Of a stretch of DNA of 64,000 bases, positions 45,625-55,402 are shown piece after piece. Numbering within the stretch: position 1 is the first letter of the stretch; every line of letters starts with the position of its first letter. The notes under the pieces are model-generated. The model did no database searches. It saw only the letters and a list, made by a program, of their open reading frames with translations, and was not told the DNA's origin. Origin of the DNA: Alkalibacillus salilacus (lineage in GTDB: Bacteria > Bacillota > Bacilli > Bacillales > Alkalibacillaceae). The stretch is from NCBI RefSeq assembly GCF_030812915.1, contig NZ_JAUSTQ010000003.1:1-64000 (forward strand). Reading direction: 5' to 3'. The translations under genes and the position numbers were made by a program.

Positions 45625-46686
45625 ATGAGTCGTGATCGAGAAGAAATTGTTCGGTTAACATCTTTATCAACAAAAGCTGGTTGAGGATGCAAACTCGCAC
45701 CAAGCGAGCTGACTCAAGTGTTGGGTCAAGTAGAATCAAAAACAAATAATCAAAACGTTTTATATAGTCAAAATAGTGCTGATGATGCTGGTGTTTACTA
45801 TATTGATGATCAACTTGCTATGGTACAATCAGTTGATTATTTCACACCTATTGTGGATGATCCTTATCAATTTGGCCAAATTGCCGTTGCCAATGCAGTA
45901 AGTGATATCTACGCGATGGGAGGCGATGTTAAAACAGCTCTAAATATCGTCGGTTTCTCTGTTGAAAAATATGGATCAGATATATTAGCTTCTATTTTAC
46001 AAGGTGCTGAGGATAAGATGGCTGAAACAGGTGGTGCCATTATTGGAGGTCACTCCATTGATGATGATGAACCTAAATTCGGTTTAGCTGTCACTGGATT
46101 CGCTCATCCCAATCATATATGGACAAACGGAAATGCTAAGCCTGGTGATCAATTGATTCTAACCAAACCAATCGGAACAGGTATTGCAACGACTGCCATT
46201 AAAAAAGGTTTAGCTGATGAATCCCTTCAAACAACAACCATTAATTGGATGGGTCAGTTAAATAAACGAGCGAAGTCGATTTTACAACAATACCGACCTA
46301 ATGCTGTGACTGATGTTACAGGGTTTGGTTTACTAGGGCATGCTTATGAGATTGCTGAAAACAGCCACGTTCTTCTTTCAATTAATTATGATTCGGTTCC
46401 TGTAATTGAAGGTGTTGATAATTATCTTAAACAAGGTGCTGTACCTGGTGGATCTAAAGCCAACTTATCATGGCTTAAAGACTATGTTACATTCGATTCT
46501 AATTTAAACCGTGATGACCAATTGTTATTAACGGATGCTGTAACATCTGGTGGGTTGCTGATATCATTGAATCCTCAGGACGCAGAACAATTCATACAAG
46601 AGATGAATGAATCACCTGACCATTTAGCGGTAACAATTGGTGAAGTGGTTAATCATCAAACGCCACATATAATGGTGTCATATTAG
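45625..46686 (+). CDS. selD: selenophosphate synthetase SelD, itself a selenoprotein
   Basis: SelD makes selenophosphate from selenide and ATP. The conventional reading frame begins at a TTG at 45718, but an upstream ATG at 45625 with a GGGGG ribosome site is in frame and separated only by one TGA at 45682-45684. Reading TGA as selenocysteine gives a 353-residue protein starting MSRDREEIVRLTSLSTKAGU, followed by GCK. Sec20 lies at the catalytic position, where many SelD have Cys, and Lys23 is the conserved partner. Later motifs are TPIVDDPYQFGQIAVANAVSD and GGAIIGGHSIDDDEPKFG. It is divergent from the SelW-like gene. Confidence 0.93.
45694..45727 (+). promoter_or_regulatory. candidate SECIS stem-loops of selD
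   Basis: Two hairpins follow the TGA. CTCGC-ACCAA-GCGAG (45694-45708) is close. GACTCAA-GTG-TTGGGTC (45711-45727) has a G-starting loop 33 bases after the UGA, which fits the bacterial SECIS rule better. Confidence 0.5.
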
Positions 46687-46713
46687 CACGAGTTTTTGAT
46701 TGTAAAACTAGAC

Positions 46714-46747
46714 AAATCCGGACGGAGCAATTCCCGTCCGGATTTAT
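46714..46747. terminator. bidirectional terminator between selD and selB
   Basis: AAATCCGGACGG pairs perfectly with CCGTCCGGATTT around an 8-base loop and is flanked by T/A tracts. Confidence 0.9.
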
Positions 46748-46748
46748 T

Positions 46749-48623
46749 TTAAGTCCAATATCGATATTGCTCCTCTCGTCTTGTCTTCTCTAATTGGTCA
46801 CAAGTTTCTAAGAAAGGAATTATATATTTCCTTGAAATTTGTAATTGCTCCTTGGCTTCCTTTAAAGAAAACTGCTTAGGACACGCATGGTAAAGTGATT
46901 GAACAGCATGATAAAAACAATCATAATGAACAACTAATTCTTCAGTTAATTGAATAATGAGTTGCTTAGATAAACAATAATCTTTTAATGATTCAACTGT
47001 TGCTGCCTCTAACTCAGGGAAATACGTCCTCCATTCTTTTACTGTTAATCCATCTTCATATAAGTGATTTAAACCTCTGTTAACAGTTTCTCTGATTTCA
47101 CTAGGAATATAAGGTTCAAATTCAGGGAGTTTAACTAAGTGTTGCTCTTGAATCATACAATGACTGTTTACCCATTCATTTAGGATTTTCTTTTGGGTTT
47201 TATCAGGTGCATCAATGGTTTGCATGACAATCGATTTATCTAGACCAGTTTCCATAGGATATTGATTATGGAAGTTCTGCAATTGATTAAAAACCTGATG
47301 ATATTGACTTTCTAACCACGCTTTCGATGCAAATGATTGATCGATTTGAATAAGTGATTGCGTCTTTAGTAATTGTTCTAATAATGCAGTAACTTCGGCT
47401 TCTTGTAAGTTTAAGACGTTTGCAATTTCGCCTTCAGTTAAAAGTGGTTCTTCTTGATGCAAATAATCTATTAATTGTTCACTTGGTGATTGTACCGATG
47501 ACCTTTTAATTGTATCCACTGTTTGTTTTCCAAATTTGTGTTTCCTAGCAGGAGCGTGCACCACTTTACCCCCACCAATTGTTTCTTTAGGGCTAGCACG
47601 TCTTAATACAAATAAATCATGCCTAAATGCATACACTGATTCCTCAAGTTCAAGTTGCGCGTAAACTGTTTCTTCAGCTTCATGAATTTCATTGCGATCA
47701 AATAAAATTATTCGTCCGTACACTTCACTCGTTCCAATATGTAATTTAATCGGGCTTCGCTGTTTAATGGTTTGTTGTAAATACCGAGAAGTCTGAATTT
47801 CAACATCTAGACGATATGCTTCTACTTGATTAGGGTGATTAGTTAACACATCTCCTCGTTTAATAGTATCAGATTCAAGCCCTTTAATCGCTAAGGCAGC
47901 CCGGCTACCAAGTGATGCTGATTCTACCGTTCGACCAAACTGTTCAATACTTTTTACACTCACCGAACGATTGCTAGGCTGAACATATAATTGGTCACGG
48001 TTATACACCACTCCATCTAACACCGTGCCACGAACGACCGTACCAATCCCGTGAATTTGAAAGGCTTGGTCAATGGGCATACGAAAGTAACCCATCGAAT
48101 TACGGTATGGCGAAACTTCAAGAAGCTGCAATAAAGCATGCTTTAAATCGGCAATTCCTTTCTCTGATTGCGAATCGACTAAATGAATTGGAGCTTGTTC
48201 AAATACTGTATCATGAGTGTATCGATTTAATTCTTCTAATACGAGTTGTAACCATTCATCATCCACTAACTCTATTTTCGTAATTACAATCATCGTATTT
48301 TGGATCTTTAAATAATTTAAAATTTCGAGATGTTCAACAGTTTGTGGCATTACCCCATCATCTGCAGCCACAACTAACACTGTTTTATCAACACCTGAGA
48401 CTCCTGCAATCATTTGTCTTATAAACCGTTCATGTCCTGGTACATCAATAATTGATAAAGTCATCCCGTCATCTTCATACAATGGAGCATAACCTAATTC
48501 AATTGAAATGTTTCGCTCCTGCTCTTCTTGTAATCTATCTGTGTTAATTCCTGTTAAAGCTTCAGTTAATTTGGTTTTTCCGTGGTCTATATGGCCGGCC
48601 ATACCTATTGTGTATTGTTTCAT
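46749..48623 (-). CDS. selB: selenocysteine-specific elongation factor SelB
   Basis: The 624-residue GTPase delivers Sec-tRNA(Sec) to UGA codons marked by SECIS. The G domain starts at once with [34 protein letters not shown] and VVITKIEL (TKIE in place of NKxD, as in SelB) follow. The C-terminal third consists of winged-helix repeats that bind the mRNA hairpin. It shares a terminator with selD. Presence of SelB confirms that the TGA readings above are real. Confidence 0.96.
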   Translation of the reverse strand: MKQYTIGMAGHIDHGKTKLTEALTGINTDRLQEEQERNISIELGYAPLYEDDGMTLSIIDVPGHERFIRQMIAGVSGVDKTVLVVAADDGVMPQTVEHLEILNYLKIQNTMIVITKIELVDDEWLQLVLEELNRYTHDTVFEQAPIHLVDSQSEKGIADLKHALLQLLEVSPYRNSMGYFRMPIDQAFQIHGIGTVVRGTVLDGVVYNRDQLYVQPSNRSVSVKSIEQFGRTVESASLGSRAALAIKGLESDTIKRGDVLTNHPNQVEAYRLDVEIQTSRYLQQTIKQRSPIKLHIGTSEVYGRIILFDRNEIHEAEETVYAQLELEESVYAFRHDLFVLRRASPKETIGGGKVVHAPARKHKFGKQTVDTIKRSSVQSPSEQLIDYLHQEEPLLTEGEIANVLNLQEAEVTALLEQLLKTQSLIQIDQSFASKAWLESQYHQVFNQLQNFHNQYPMETGLDKSIVMQTIDAPDKTQKKILNEWVNSHCMIQEQHLVKLPEFEPYIPSEIRETVNRGLNHLYEDGLTVKEWRTYFPELEAATVESLKDYCLSKQLIIQLTEELVVHYDCFYHAVQSLYHACPKQFSLKEAKEQLQISRKYIIPFLETCDQLEKTRREEQYRYWT

Positions 48624-48646
48624 GTCTATTATGTCACCATCTAAAC

Positions 48647-49732
48647 TTATTTAAAATCGATCTTGAAGATACTCCCTTGAGGTTCGCGGTCTAAAATACT
48701 TAATTCAGCATGATGATTCTGCAATATATCTAACGTAACCATTAAGCCTAGTCCGGTACCTTTATCTTTTGTCGTAAAAAACGGTTGCCCTAATTTCTCC
48801 TTTAATGAATCAGGCACACCAGGACCTTCATCTATTACTTCTATAGTTAATATTTCATTCGTATTAATCCGTATTGTTATAATGCCTGGGTTTTCCATTG
48901 CTTCGATTGCATTTTTTATTAGATTAATGAATACCTGCTTCAGTTGCATCGGATCACAGTAGATTTCATGTATTTCAACGTCAGTTTCTAACACGAGATC
49001 GATATCATTCATTCTAGCTTGCGAACGCATAAGCATACAAATATCTTCAAGTATTGAAATGATATTTGCTTGTTCAAACTCGTTCGGAGAAGGTTTTGCA
49101 ATATACAACATTTCTGTTGAAATAGCTTCTATTTTTTCAATTTCATCTTTCATAATGGCTAGATACTCTTCCTTACCTTCGATGCCTGTTTCGAGAAGTT
49201 GGAGGAAACCTTTTAAAGATGTTATTGGATTTCGAATCTCATGAGCAATACTAGCTGCTAATTGTCCAGCTGTTGAAAGCTTTTCTGAACTAATTAACAT
49301 TTGTTGAGCTTGTTTATGCTCCATAATATCTTGAATAACTGATACATAAAATGGTTTGTTTGTATCAGGATCCACAATCTGTCCAGAGTTTGCAAGACAA
49401 TCAATATACTCACCATCTGAATTTAATAGACGAAATTCATGGCTCTTTTTATCATCAATTGGTAACGTTTTAACTAAGTCTCGTAACGAATCACGGTGCT
49501 CAGGGTGAATATATTGTAAAATCGATTGTTTCATTAATTCATCTCGTTCATAACCAAACACATGGTAGACTGATTTACTAACGAACGCTATTTCGAGAGA
49601 TTCATCATATATAATTTTAACTGCCATAGAATGCTCATCACACCAATAATGTGAAGCTTCTATTAAGCTACTGTTAGGAACATCATTCTGTATGGCATTC
49701 ATATCTAAAAAGGTTAACGGTTCGTGCAACAT
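48647..49732 (-). CDS. PAS-domain sensor histidine kinase (KinA/KinE-like)
   Basis: The 361-residue soluble kinase has no membrane segment. A PAS domain (about 40-145, including VFGYERDELMKQSILQYIHPEHRDS) precedes a HisKA dimerisation helix with the phospho-acceptor in SIAHEIRNPITSLKGFLQL. The ATPase motifs NLIKNAIEAM, VIDEGPGVP and TTKDKGTGLGL follow. Its form fits sporulation phosphorelay kinases; no response regulator is adjacent. Start at 49732 was chosen because GAGGAGG lies 9 nt upstream; TTG 49750 would overlap it. It is upstream of, and divergent from, tRNA-Sec. Confidence 0.9.
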   Translation of the reverse strand: MLHEPLTFLDMNAIQNDVPNSSLIEASHYWCDEHSMAVKIIYDESLEIAFVSKSVYHVFGYERDELMKQSILQYIHPEHRDSLRDLVKTLPIDDKKSHEFRLLNSDGEYIDCLANSGQIVDPDTNKPFYVSVIQDIMEHKQAQQMLISSEKLSTAGQLAASIAHEIRNPITSLKGFLQLLETGIEGKEEYLAIMKDEIEKIEAISTEMLYIAKPSPNEFEQANIISILEDICMLMRSQARMNDIDLVLETDVEIHEIYCDPMQLKQVFINLIKNAIEAMENPGIITIRINTNEILTIEVIDEGPGVPDSLKEKLGQPFFTTKDKGTGLGLMVTLDILQNHHAELSILDREPQGSIFKIDFK

Positions 49733-49918
49733 TGCAAATGTCCTCCTCAATCAGGCGAATTTATTACAAACTATGAATGATGATATCAAAATATTACAAC
49801 AAATATTATTTTACCGAAATTTTTGTCAATTGTCTAAAATTTATCAAAATGATTCTGTATTAAGAACAATTATACTAAATAATGAATTTAATTCAATATT
49901 TTCAAAAAACGTTTAAGT

Positions 49919-49946
49919 TGCGCATAGTTTAATCAACTTGTATAAT
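49919..49946 (+). promoter_or_regulatory. candidate promoter of tRNA-Sec
   Basis: TATAAT at 49941-49946 is a perfect -10 box 17 bases before the tRNA. The TTGCGC 16 bases upstream is a weak -35. Confidence 0.5.
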
Positions 49947-49962
49947 CTTATTTGGATATTAT

Positions 49963-50059
49963 GGGGCTGGTTACAGTGCTGGTGCTTGTCACGGTCTTCA
50001 AAACCGTTCGGGAGGCGCGTGCCGTCTCTGGTGGGTTCGATTCCCACACAGTCCCGCCA
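49963..50059 (+). tRNA. selC: tRNA-Sec (anticodon TCA)
   Basis: The 97-nt molecule is longer than a standard tRNA. The anticodon arm ACGGT-CTTCAAA-ACCGT (49991-50007) puts TCA at 49998-50000. The acceptor arm GGGGCTG pairs with CAGTCCC, and discriminator G plus an encoded CCA follow at 50056-50059. A long variable arm, GTGGG/CCCAC T stem and extended acceptor region fit bacterial tRNA-Sec. Its complement of selA, selD and selB lies within 5 kb. Confidence 0.95.
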
Positions 50060-50086
50060 ATGCAAATTATGAAGCGAGTGAGGTCT

Positions 50087-50542
50087 ATGTCAACTACGAT
50101 TGGAATTCTATTACTGATATGGTCGTTTATCATGCTTGTTTTACTAGTAATCGGTGGCTATTTCATGTTTCGCAAGTTTTTGAAAAAGCTACCTAAAGAA
50201 GATGGTAAATCAATTATTGATTGGGAAGAATACTATGTTAATCAGACAATTGACCTGTGGAGTGAAGACCAAAAAGCTTTACTTAATGAATTAGTTGAGC
50301 CAGTTCCTGATATATTTCAAGATGTGGCGAAACAGAAAATTGGTGCTAAAATTGGCCAACTGGCACTTGAGCGCCGGGCAAATAGCATAACATTAGACCT
50401 GCTTATTGAAGGTTATATACTAGCAACCCCTAAACGAGATCATAAATTCTTAATCAAACGTTTAGAAGAAAAAGAAATCGATTTTTCGCCCTATGAACAT
50501 TTGCTAGAACGAAATTATAAAAGCGGAAGCCAAGGAACATAA
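50087..50542 (+). CDS. yneK: DUF2621 family membrane protein YneK
   Basis: The 151-residue protein has one N-terminal membrane helix (TIGILLLIWSFIMLVLLVIGG) followed by FRKFLKKLPKEDGKSIIDWEEYYVNQTIDLW, the core of the DUF2621 family. Function is unknown. It occupies the yneK position next to ccdC. The start at 50087 is set by GAGG 6 nt upstream; the longer frame to 49952 is an artefact that runs through the tRNA-Sec gene. A strong terminator follows. Confidence 0.9.
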   Translation: MSTTIGILLLIWSFIMLVLLVIGGYFMFRKFLKKLPKEDGKSIIDWEEYYVNQTIDLWSEDQKALLNELVEPVPDIFQDVAKQKIGAKIGQLALERRANSITLDLLIEGYILATPKRDHKFLIKRLEEKEIDFSPYEHLLERNYKSGSQGT

Positions 50543-50560
50543 CCTTGACTTCCGCTTTTT
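50519..50560. terminator. bidirectional terminator between yneK and ccdC
   Basis: AAAAGCGGAAGCCAAGG pairs with CCTTGACTTCCGCTTTT (one mismatch) and lies between convergent genes. Confidence 0.9.
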
Positions 50561-51046
50561 TTATGATAATGTCGCTTTTAATTTCATGAATTTAACTAGC
50601 ATGCCAATCCGCCAAGTTACTAGCATAGCAAATGCTAATAAATAAAACATAGAGCTGGTCTCACCTACTGAGATGGATTCGCCTACTGCTAATTTCCAAG
50701 CTACTCGAATGACCAGCAAACCAATTAAAACAATACCTAATGCTTTAGACGGTTTTAAATAAATATCCTGATCGTATATTTCAAATTTAGACGTAAGAAT
50801 AAGCACTATTGAAAATAGTAGTCCAACCGTTATGGCTTCTAAAACTAAAAGCCATTCAATTCGAAAATATGGAAATGCAAACATCAGTGCGCCCGTGCTC
50901 ATAAACAAAGGGGGTAATAAGATTTTTTTAATACTTGCTGGTTTTTTCGAAGCCCTCTGTCGGACCACAATCATACCACTAGCCATGATCATAGCCATAA
51001 TCGTTATGGCCGTTGCAACAAGTGGATGATCCAAGAATGAAAACAT
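50561..51046 (-). CDS. ccdC: CcdC-family cytochrome c biogenesis-associated membrane protein (YneJ)
   Basis: The 161-residue protein has about five membrane helices and matches the CcdC/YneJ family (RQRASKKPASIKKILLPPLFMSTGALMFAFPYFRI and the DIYLKPSKALGIVL segment). B. subtilis CcdC neighbours ccdA but is not essential for cytochrome c maturation. The gene for an orphan MrpB-like protein precedes it by 2 nt, so the two are cotranscribed. Confidence 0.88.
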   Translation of the reverse strand: MFSFLDHPLVATAITIMAMIMASGMIVVRQRASKKPASIKKILLPPLFMSTGALMFAFPYFRIEWLLVLEAITVGLLFSIVLILTSKFEIYDQDIYLKPSKALGIVLIGLLVIRVAWKLAVGESISVGETSSMFYLLAFAMLVTWRIGMLVKFMKLKATLS

Positions 51047-51048
51047 GA

Positions 51049-51492
51049 TTATTCAACCTCTTCTTCTTTTGAATCAGTCGCAATTGTTAAAATGATGGTC
51101 ATGCTTACGCCAATCACAGCCAAATATATTCCAAAATCAAAAATTAGAGCTGTTGACAGGTGGGTCTTGCCTAAGATTGGTAACTGAAAATACGCCGCAT
51201 TTTGTGATAAAAATGGCTCGCCGAAGATAAAACTTCCGACACCGAACAAAGCAGCAATACCAACACCGACAATAAATAGGGTTGTGAAATTGATCGGCAA
51301 TATTTTCGTTATTTTTTCATAACCGTAAGTCATATACATTAGAATAATTGCAGCAGCTGTCATGAGGCCTCCAATAAAGCCTCCTCCAGGTGCATTGTGA
51401 CCAGCAAAAAATAAATAAATTGAGAAACCGAGTAGAATAAATGTGATCAGCTGTGTCATTGTTTTTAAGATAATATCATTTTGATTAACCAT
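51049..51492 (-). CDS. orphan MrpB/MnhB-like Na+/H+ antiporter subunit
   Basis: The 147-residue membrane protein has four helices and the MnhB signature FAGHNAPGGGFIGGLMTAAAIILMYMTYG. In other bacteria MrpB is one of about seven subunits of a cation/proton antiporter. Here no other mrp gene is adjacent, and it sits between ccdA and ccdC. It may be a component shared with a distant Mrp complex or a repurposed subunit. AAAGGAG precedes the start. Confidence 0.85.
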   Translation of the reverse strand: MVNQNDIILKTMTQLITFILLGFSIYLFFAGHNAPGGGFIGGLMTAAAIILMYMTYGYEKITKILPINFTTLFIVGVGIAALFGVGSFIFGEPFLSQNAAYFQLPILGKTHLSTALIFDFGIYLAVIGVSMTIILTIATDSKEEEVE

Positions 51493-51563
51493 ATACGTCT
51501 GTTTCTCCTTTAATCTAGACCTTGTATGTTAATTATAGGTGATTCGATACATCCATTCAATCT

Positions 51564-52268
51564 TTAAAAGCCTTGGAATCCAAATAAATTGGCTAAATAT
51601 GATGTGATGATTTTTAACCAGTCAAAAAATAGAACAAAACCTAATACAATTAAGACATAACCTCCAATTGTCATGACTTTTTGTGCATATTTTTTAATCC
51701 AATTCATCTTGCCAATAAAGAATGACATGATGAAGAACGGAATTGAAAAGCCAAGTGAATAGGCTGACATCATCACGACACCTGATTCAGGATTTGTGGC
51801 AGCAAGCGATAGAATCGCTGCTAGGATAGGACCGGTGCATGGTGTCCAACTCATTGAAAAAGCTGCACCAATTAATAATGTACCTAAATAACCCACTGGT
51901 CGATTTTTAAACGTGACTTTTCTCTCCTTCATTAGGAAATCAAAGTTGAAAAAGCCAATCATTACTAAACCAAAGAAAATAATTAATATAGCGCCGATTT
52001 GTCGAATTAAATCACTGTAAGCATATAGAGTTCCGCCTATAAATGATGCAGTAAAGCCAAGCATAATAAACACAGAAGAAAAGCCGATTAAGAAAAATAA
52101 GGTATGTAACATACTTCGTTTTCTTAACATGGCTTTATCATTTTTAAGCTCTTCTACACTCATTCCTGTCACGTAAGACAAAAAGACAGGATATAAAGGT
52201 AAAACACAAGGTGATATGAACGTGAGAATTCCTGCTCCAAATGCAAGAAAAATATTTAAATCCGTCAT
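51564..52268 (-). CDS. ccdA: cytochrome c biogenesis protein CcdA
   Basis: The 234-residue membrane protein has six helices and carries electrons from thioredoxin to extracellular thiol-disulfide proteins. Its two redox cysteines lie in FISPCVLPLYPVF and MSWTPCTGPILAA, in the first and fourth helix. The ResA-like YneN protein at 35374-35958 is a plausible partner. Its position between tkt and ccdC matches B. subtilis. Confidence 0.95.
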   Translation of the reverse strand: MTDLNIFLAFGAGILTFISPCVLPLYPVFLSYVTGMSVEELKNDKAMLRKRSMLHTLFFLIGFSSVFIMLGFTASFIGGTLYAYSDLIRQIGAILIIFFGLVMIGFFNFDFLMKERKVTFKNRPVGYLGTLLIGAAFSMSWTPCTGPILAAILSLAATNPESGVVMMSAYSLGFSIPFFIMSFFIGKMNWIKKYAQKVMTIGGYVLIVLGFVLFFDWLKIITSYLANLFGFQGF

Positions 52269-52373
52269 GGTATACGCTCCTAATCCTATTCTTACATTTA
52301 TATACTACCATCGTATCAAACATTACGCTCGTTTGTAGGCTTATTCATTGACGGTTTTATGAAAATCACTAAT

Positions 52374-52406
52374 AAAAAAGAATGGGCATCGCACCCATTC
52401 TTTTTT
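52374..52406 (-). terminator. terminator of yneF
   Basis: AAAAAAGAATGGG pairs perfectly with CCCATTCTTTTTT, with a T run on the minus strand. Confidence 0.9.
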
Positions 52407-52407
52407 A

Positions 52408-52656
52408 TTACTTATCTTTTTTCTTTTTCTTATCGTCATTGTCCATCTGTTGTGTCATGGACTTCATCATTTGGTTGATTTTCTTCTGCGATGGCTTTTG
52501 TCCCATCTGCATCATCATCGTACGTAACATTTGCTCATTGATTGGTGGGTTCTTCTTCAAATAACTCATCATTGTCTTACGAGCAATAAAAAAGCCTGCA
52601 AGAAGGCCAAGAATCAATGTGGCAATAGCAATTAATACAACCCATAGTATATCCAT
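52408..52656 (-). CDS. yneF: YneF (UPF0154) small membrane protein
   Basis: The 82-residue protein has one N-terminal membrane helix ([20 protein letters not shown]), then [39 protein letters not shown], the conserved block of the UPF0154 family. A lysine-rich tail is normal. Function is unknown. It sits between sirA and ccdA as in B. subtilis. Confidence 0.93.
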   Translation of the reverse strand: MDILWVVLIAIATLILGLLAGFFIARKTMMSYLKKNPPINEQMLRTMMMQMGQKPSQKKINQMMKSMTQQMDNDDKKKKKDK

Positions 52657-52725
52657 TGCTTCATTTTCCTCCTATCTCGTTGTCTTTATACAGTATAGTA
52701 AAACTTATCTACTATGACAATAGCT

Positions 52726-52754
52726 TTTCAGGAAGTCTTGTCGAATTCCTGAAA
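52726..52754 (-). terminator. weak stem-loop downstream of sirA
   Basis: TTTCAGGAA (52726-52734) pairs with TTCCTGAAA (52746-52754). There is no T run. Confidence 0.4.
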
Positions 52755-52775
52755 TAGTACCTATACATGGTCAAA

Positions 52776-53207
52776 TTAGATCGTAATATCAAAGGCGCGA
52801 TTGGTTAACGGAAGGATCCAACCACACTCTATGGTATCGTAATTGACGATAAACGTTCGCGGGTTCCACTGTTTTAACCAAGGAAATAAAACATATTCGA
52901 GTTGTGAAAATGACTGAGTATAAACATTAATCGCTTCGTTAGTTCCTGTTACGACTATTTGTTCCTGTCCTTTATGTAACACAACTTTTTGTTGATCTAA
53001 TTGAGCTAGGTATTGATGACTTTGATCATAATAAGCCCATGCTTGAATAAAATGCATAAATGAAGGCTGGTCTAAAACAGTACTAACTAATTGTTCATCT
53101 AAAATCTTGTCATGACATTGCTTCAAAAAACGATATAATACATCAACTTTATAATAAAAATCATTCACATAGTCTGGTTTTACAAAATATAAGGAATATT
53201 GATACAT
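52776..53207 (-). CDS. sirA: sporulation inhibitor of replication SirA
   Basis: The 143-residue protein matches the SirA family, with HYKF-like N-terminal strand MYQYSLYFVKPDYVNDFYYKVDVLYRFL, a central helical part and a C-terminal NYDTIECGWILPLTNRAFDIT segment. SirA binds domain I of DnaA and stops replication at the onset of sporulation. It sits just downstream of tkt in the normal Bacillus order, and its presence further supports spore formation. Divergence from the model protein is considerable, but the position makes the call safe. Confidence 0.85.
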   Translation of the reverse strand: MYQYSLYFVKPDYVNDFYYKVDVLYRFLKQCHDKILDEQLVSTVLDQPSFMHFIQAWAYYDQSHQYLAQLDQQKVVLHKGQEQIVVTGTNEAINVYTQSFSQLEYVLFPWLKQWNPRTFIVNYDTIECGWILPLTNRAFDITI

Positions 53208-53303
53208 GAATTGCCCTCCTTTTGGACAAGCGTATCAATATTCCTAATCAAAATTTGTCGTTTTCACACTATACGCTGATGAAAACTTGATCGAAAGCTA
53301 GTA

Positions 53304-55313
53304 TTATTTGTTTAATGCTGCTTTTGCACGTTTTACTACATTTTCAACATTAAAGCCATAATTTTCTACAACTTCTCCACCAGGTGCTGATGCGCCGAAT
53401 GTATCAATGCCAAGAATATCACCATTGATACCTACATAACGCTCCCAACCAAATGGTGAAGCCATTTCAACAGCTAAGCGATTAGTTACATTAGGTGGAA
53501 GAACTGTTTCTTTGTATTCTTCAGACTGTTCTTCAAAGCGTGCCCATGATGGCATACTCACAACTTGCGCATCGATTCCTTCTTCTTTCAGTTGTTCACT
53601 TGCTTTATAAACAAGCTGCACTTCTGAACCTGTTGCTAAAAGAATTAGATCTGGTTGTTCTTTGTCTGCGTGTTTTAATACGTATGCACCTTTACGCACA
53701 CCTTCACGTGCTAACTCATCTGTTTCAGGTAACACTGGTAAGCCTTGTCGTGTTAACACTAAAGCAGTCGGATGATCTGTCGATTCAACTGATAATTCCC
53801 ATGCCATTTTCGTTTCATTAGCATCTGCTGGGCGAATCACGTCGAGATGTGGCATTGCGCGTAATGATGGTAACTGTTCAACTGGCTCGTGTGTAGGACC
53901 ATCTTCACCAACCGCAATAGAATCATGTGTTAACACATATGTGACTGGTGCGCCCATTAATGCTGAAAGACGTAGAGCTGGGCGTAAGTAATCACTAAAG
54001 ACAAAGAATGTACCACCATAAACTTCTACACCACCGTGTAAAGCCATACCGTTCAAGGCAGCTGCCATCGCAAATTCACGGACACCAAACCAAATATTAC
54101 GACCACTATAGTCAGCAGGTTTAAAGTCGTCCTCGCCTTTTAATGTTGTTTTATTTGATCCAGCTAAATCAGCACTACCGCCGATTAAATTAGGAATGTT
54201 TGCAGCTAATCCATTTAATACTTCACCTGAAGCGGCACGTGTTGCTAAAGCTTTAGAATTCTCATCATAATCTGGTAAGTCAGCGTTCCATCCTGCCGGT
54301 AGGTCGCCGTTAATTGCACGTTCAAAATCTTTTGCTAGTTCAGGATGTGCTTGTTTATAAGATTCTAGAAGCTCATTCCATTTCGCTTCTACTTGAGCAC
54401 CGCGATCTTGTACTTTCTCTTTGAAGTCGGCTTTTACTTCATCTGGGATGTAAAATGATTCTTCATAATCCCAACCATAATGCTCTTTGGCTAATTTCAG
54501 TTCGTCTTCACCAAGTGGAGCGCCATGTGCGTCTGCTTTACCTGATTTATTAGGTGCACCATAACCGATTACTGTTTTTACTTCGATCATTGTTGGTTGT
54601 TCAGTATTTGCTTTCGCTTCTTTTAACGCCTTTTCAATCGCGTCAGTATCATTACCGTCTTCTACAACAATGACATGCCAACCGTATGCTTTATAGCGGT
54701 CTTCAATACTTTCAGAGAATGAACGGTTTAGGTCACCATCAAGTGAAATATCATTTGAATCATACATCACAATTAGTTTTCCAAGTTTTAAATGACCTGC
54801 TAATGATGCGGTTTCTTGAGAGACACCTTCCATTAAGTCACCATCGCCACATATAGCATACGTGTAATGATCAACAACTTGATGATCTTCCGTATTATAT
54901 TTTGCAGCCAAGAAGCGTTCAGCCATCGCTTTACCTGTAGCCATTGCCAAACCTTGTCCAAGTGGGCCAGTTGTTGCTTCTACGCCGTCCGTATGCCCGT
55001 ATTCTGGATGACCTGGTGTTTTAGAACCCCACTGACGAAACGATTTTAAATCATCTAACGTAACATTATATCCAGACAAATGAAGCAATGAATATAAAAG
55101 CATTGAGCCGTGCCCAGCTGATAAAACAAAGCGATCACGATCAAACCATGTTGAATGATTCGGATTGTGATTCATTATTTTAGTCCATAGTGTATAGGCC
55201 ATTGGTGCAGCACCCATTGGCATTCCTGGGTGACCTGAACTTGCATTTTCAACTGCATCAATAGTTAGTGTTCTAATCGTATTAATTGATAATTGTTCTG
55301 TCGTTTGACTCAT
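53304..55313 (-). CDS. tkt: transketolase
   Basis: The 669-residue TPP-dependent enzyme transfers two-carbon ketol units in the pentose phosphate pathway. The TPP site is [24 protein letters not shown] with [10 protein letters not shown], and the N-terminal [22 protein letters not shown] and the pyrimidine-domain [19 protein letters not shown] are as expected. [22 protein letters not shown] follows. It is monocistronic here. Confidence 0.97.
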   Translation of the reverse strand: MSQTTEQLSINTIRTLTIDAVENASSGHPGMPMGAAPMAYTLWTKIMNHNPNHSTWFDRDRFVLSAGHGSMLLYSLLHLSGYNVTLDDLKSFRQWGSKTPGHPEYGHTDGVEATTGPLGQGLAMATGKAMAERFLAAKYNTEDHQVVDHYTYAICGDGDLMEGVSQETASLAGHLKLGKLIVMYDSNDISLDGDLNRSFSESIEDRYKAYGWHVIVVEDGNDTDAIEKALKEAKANTEQPTMIEVKTVIGYGAPNKSGKADAHGAPLGEDELKLAKEHYGWDYEESFYIPDEVKADFKEKVQDRGAQVEAKWNELLESYKQAHPELAKDFERAINGDLPAGWNADLPDYDENSKALATRAASGEVLNGLAANIPNLIGGSADLAGSNKTTLKGEDDFKPADYSGRNIWFGVREFAMAAALNGMALHGGVEVYGGTFFVFSDYLRPALRLSALMGAPVTYVLTHDSIAVGEDGPTHEPVEQLPSLRAMPHLDVIRPADANETKMAWELSVESTDHPTALVLTRQGLPVLPETDELAREGVRKGAYVLKHADKEQPDLILLATGSEVQLVYKASEQLKEEGIDAQVVSMPSWARFEEQSEEYKETVLPPNVTNRLAVEMASPFGWERYVGINGDILGIDTFGASAPGGEVVENYGFNVENVVKRAKAALNK

Positions 55314-55402
55314 AACTAAATTCTCCCTTCAATATTGCGATTCTGTTAGATTTATCAACATTTCTATTCTAACAAAAAACACCAACAAATATCGTCATAA
55401 AT

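Noticed and set aside
49952-50086. Open frame in front of yneK running through the tRNA-Sec gene
   Set aside because: It is a chance frame over a structural RNA; the real yneK start with a ribosome site is at 50087.
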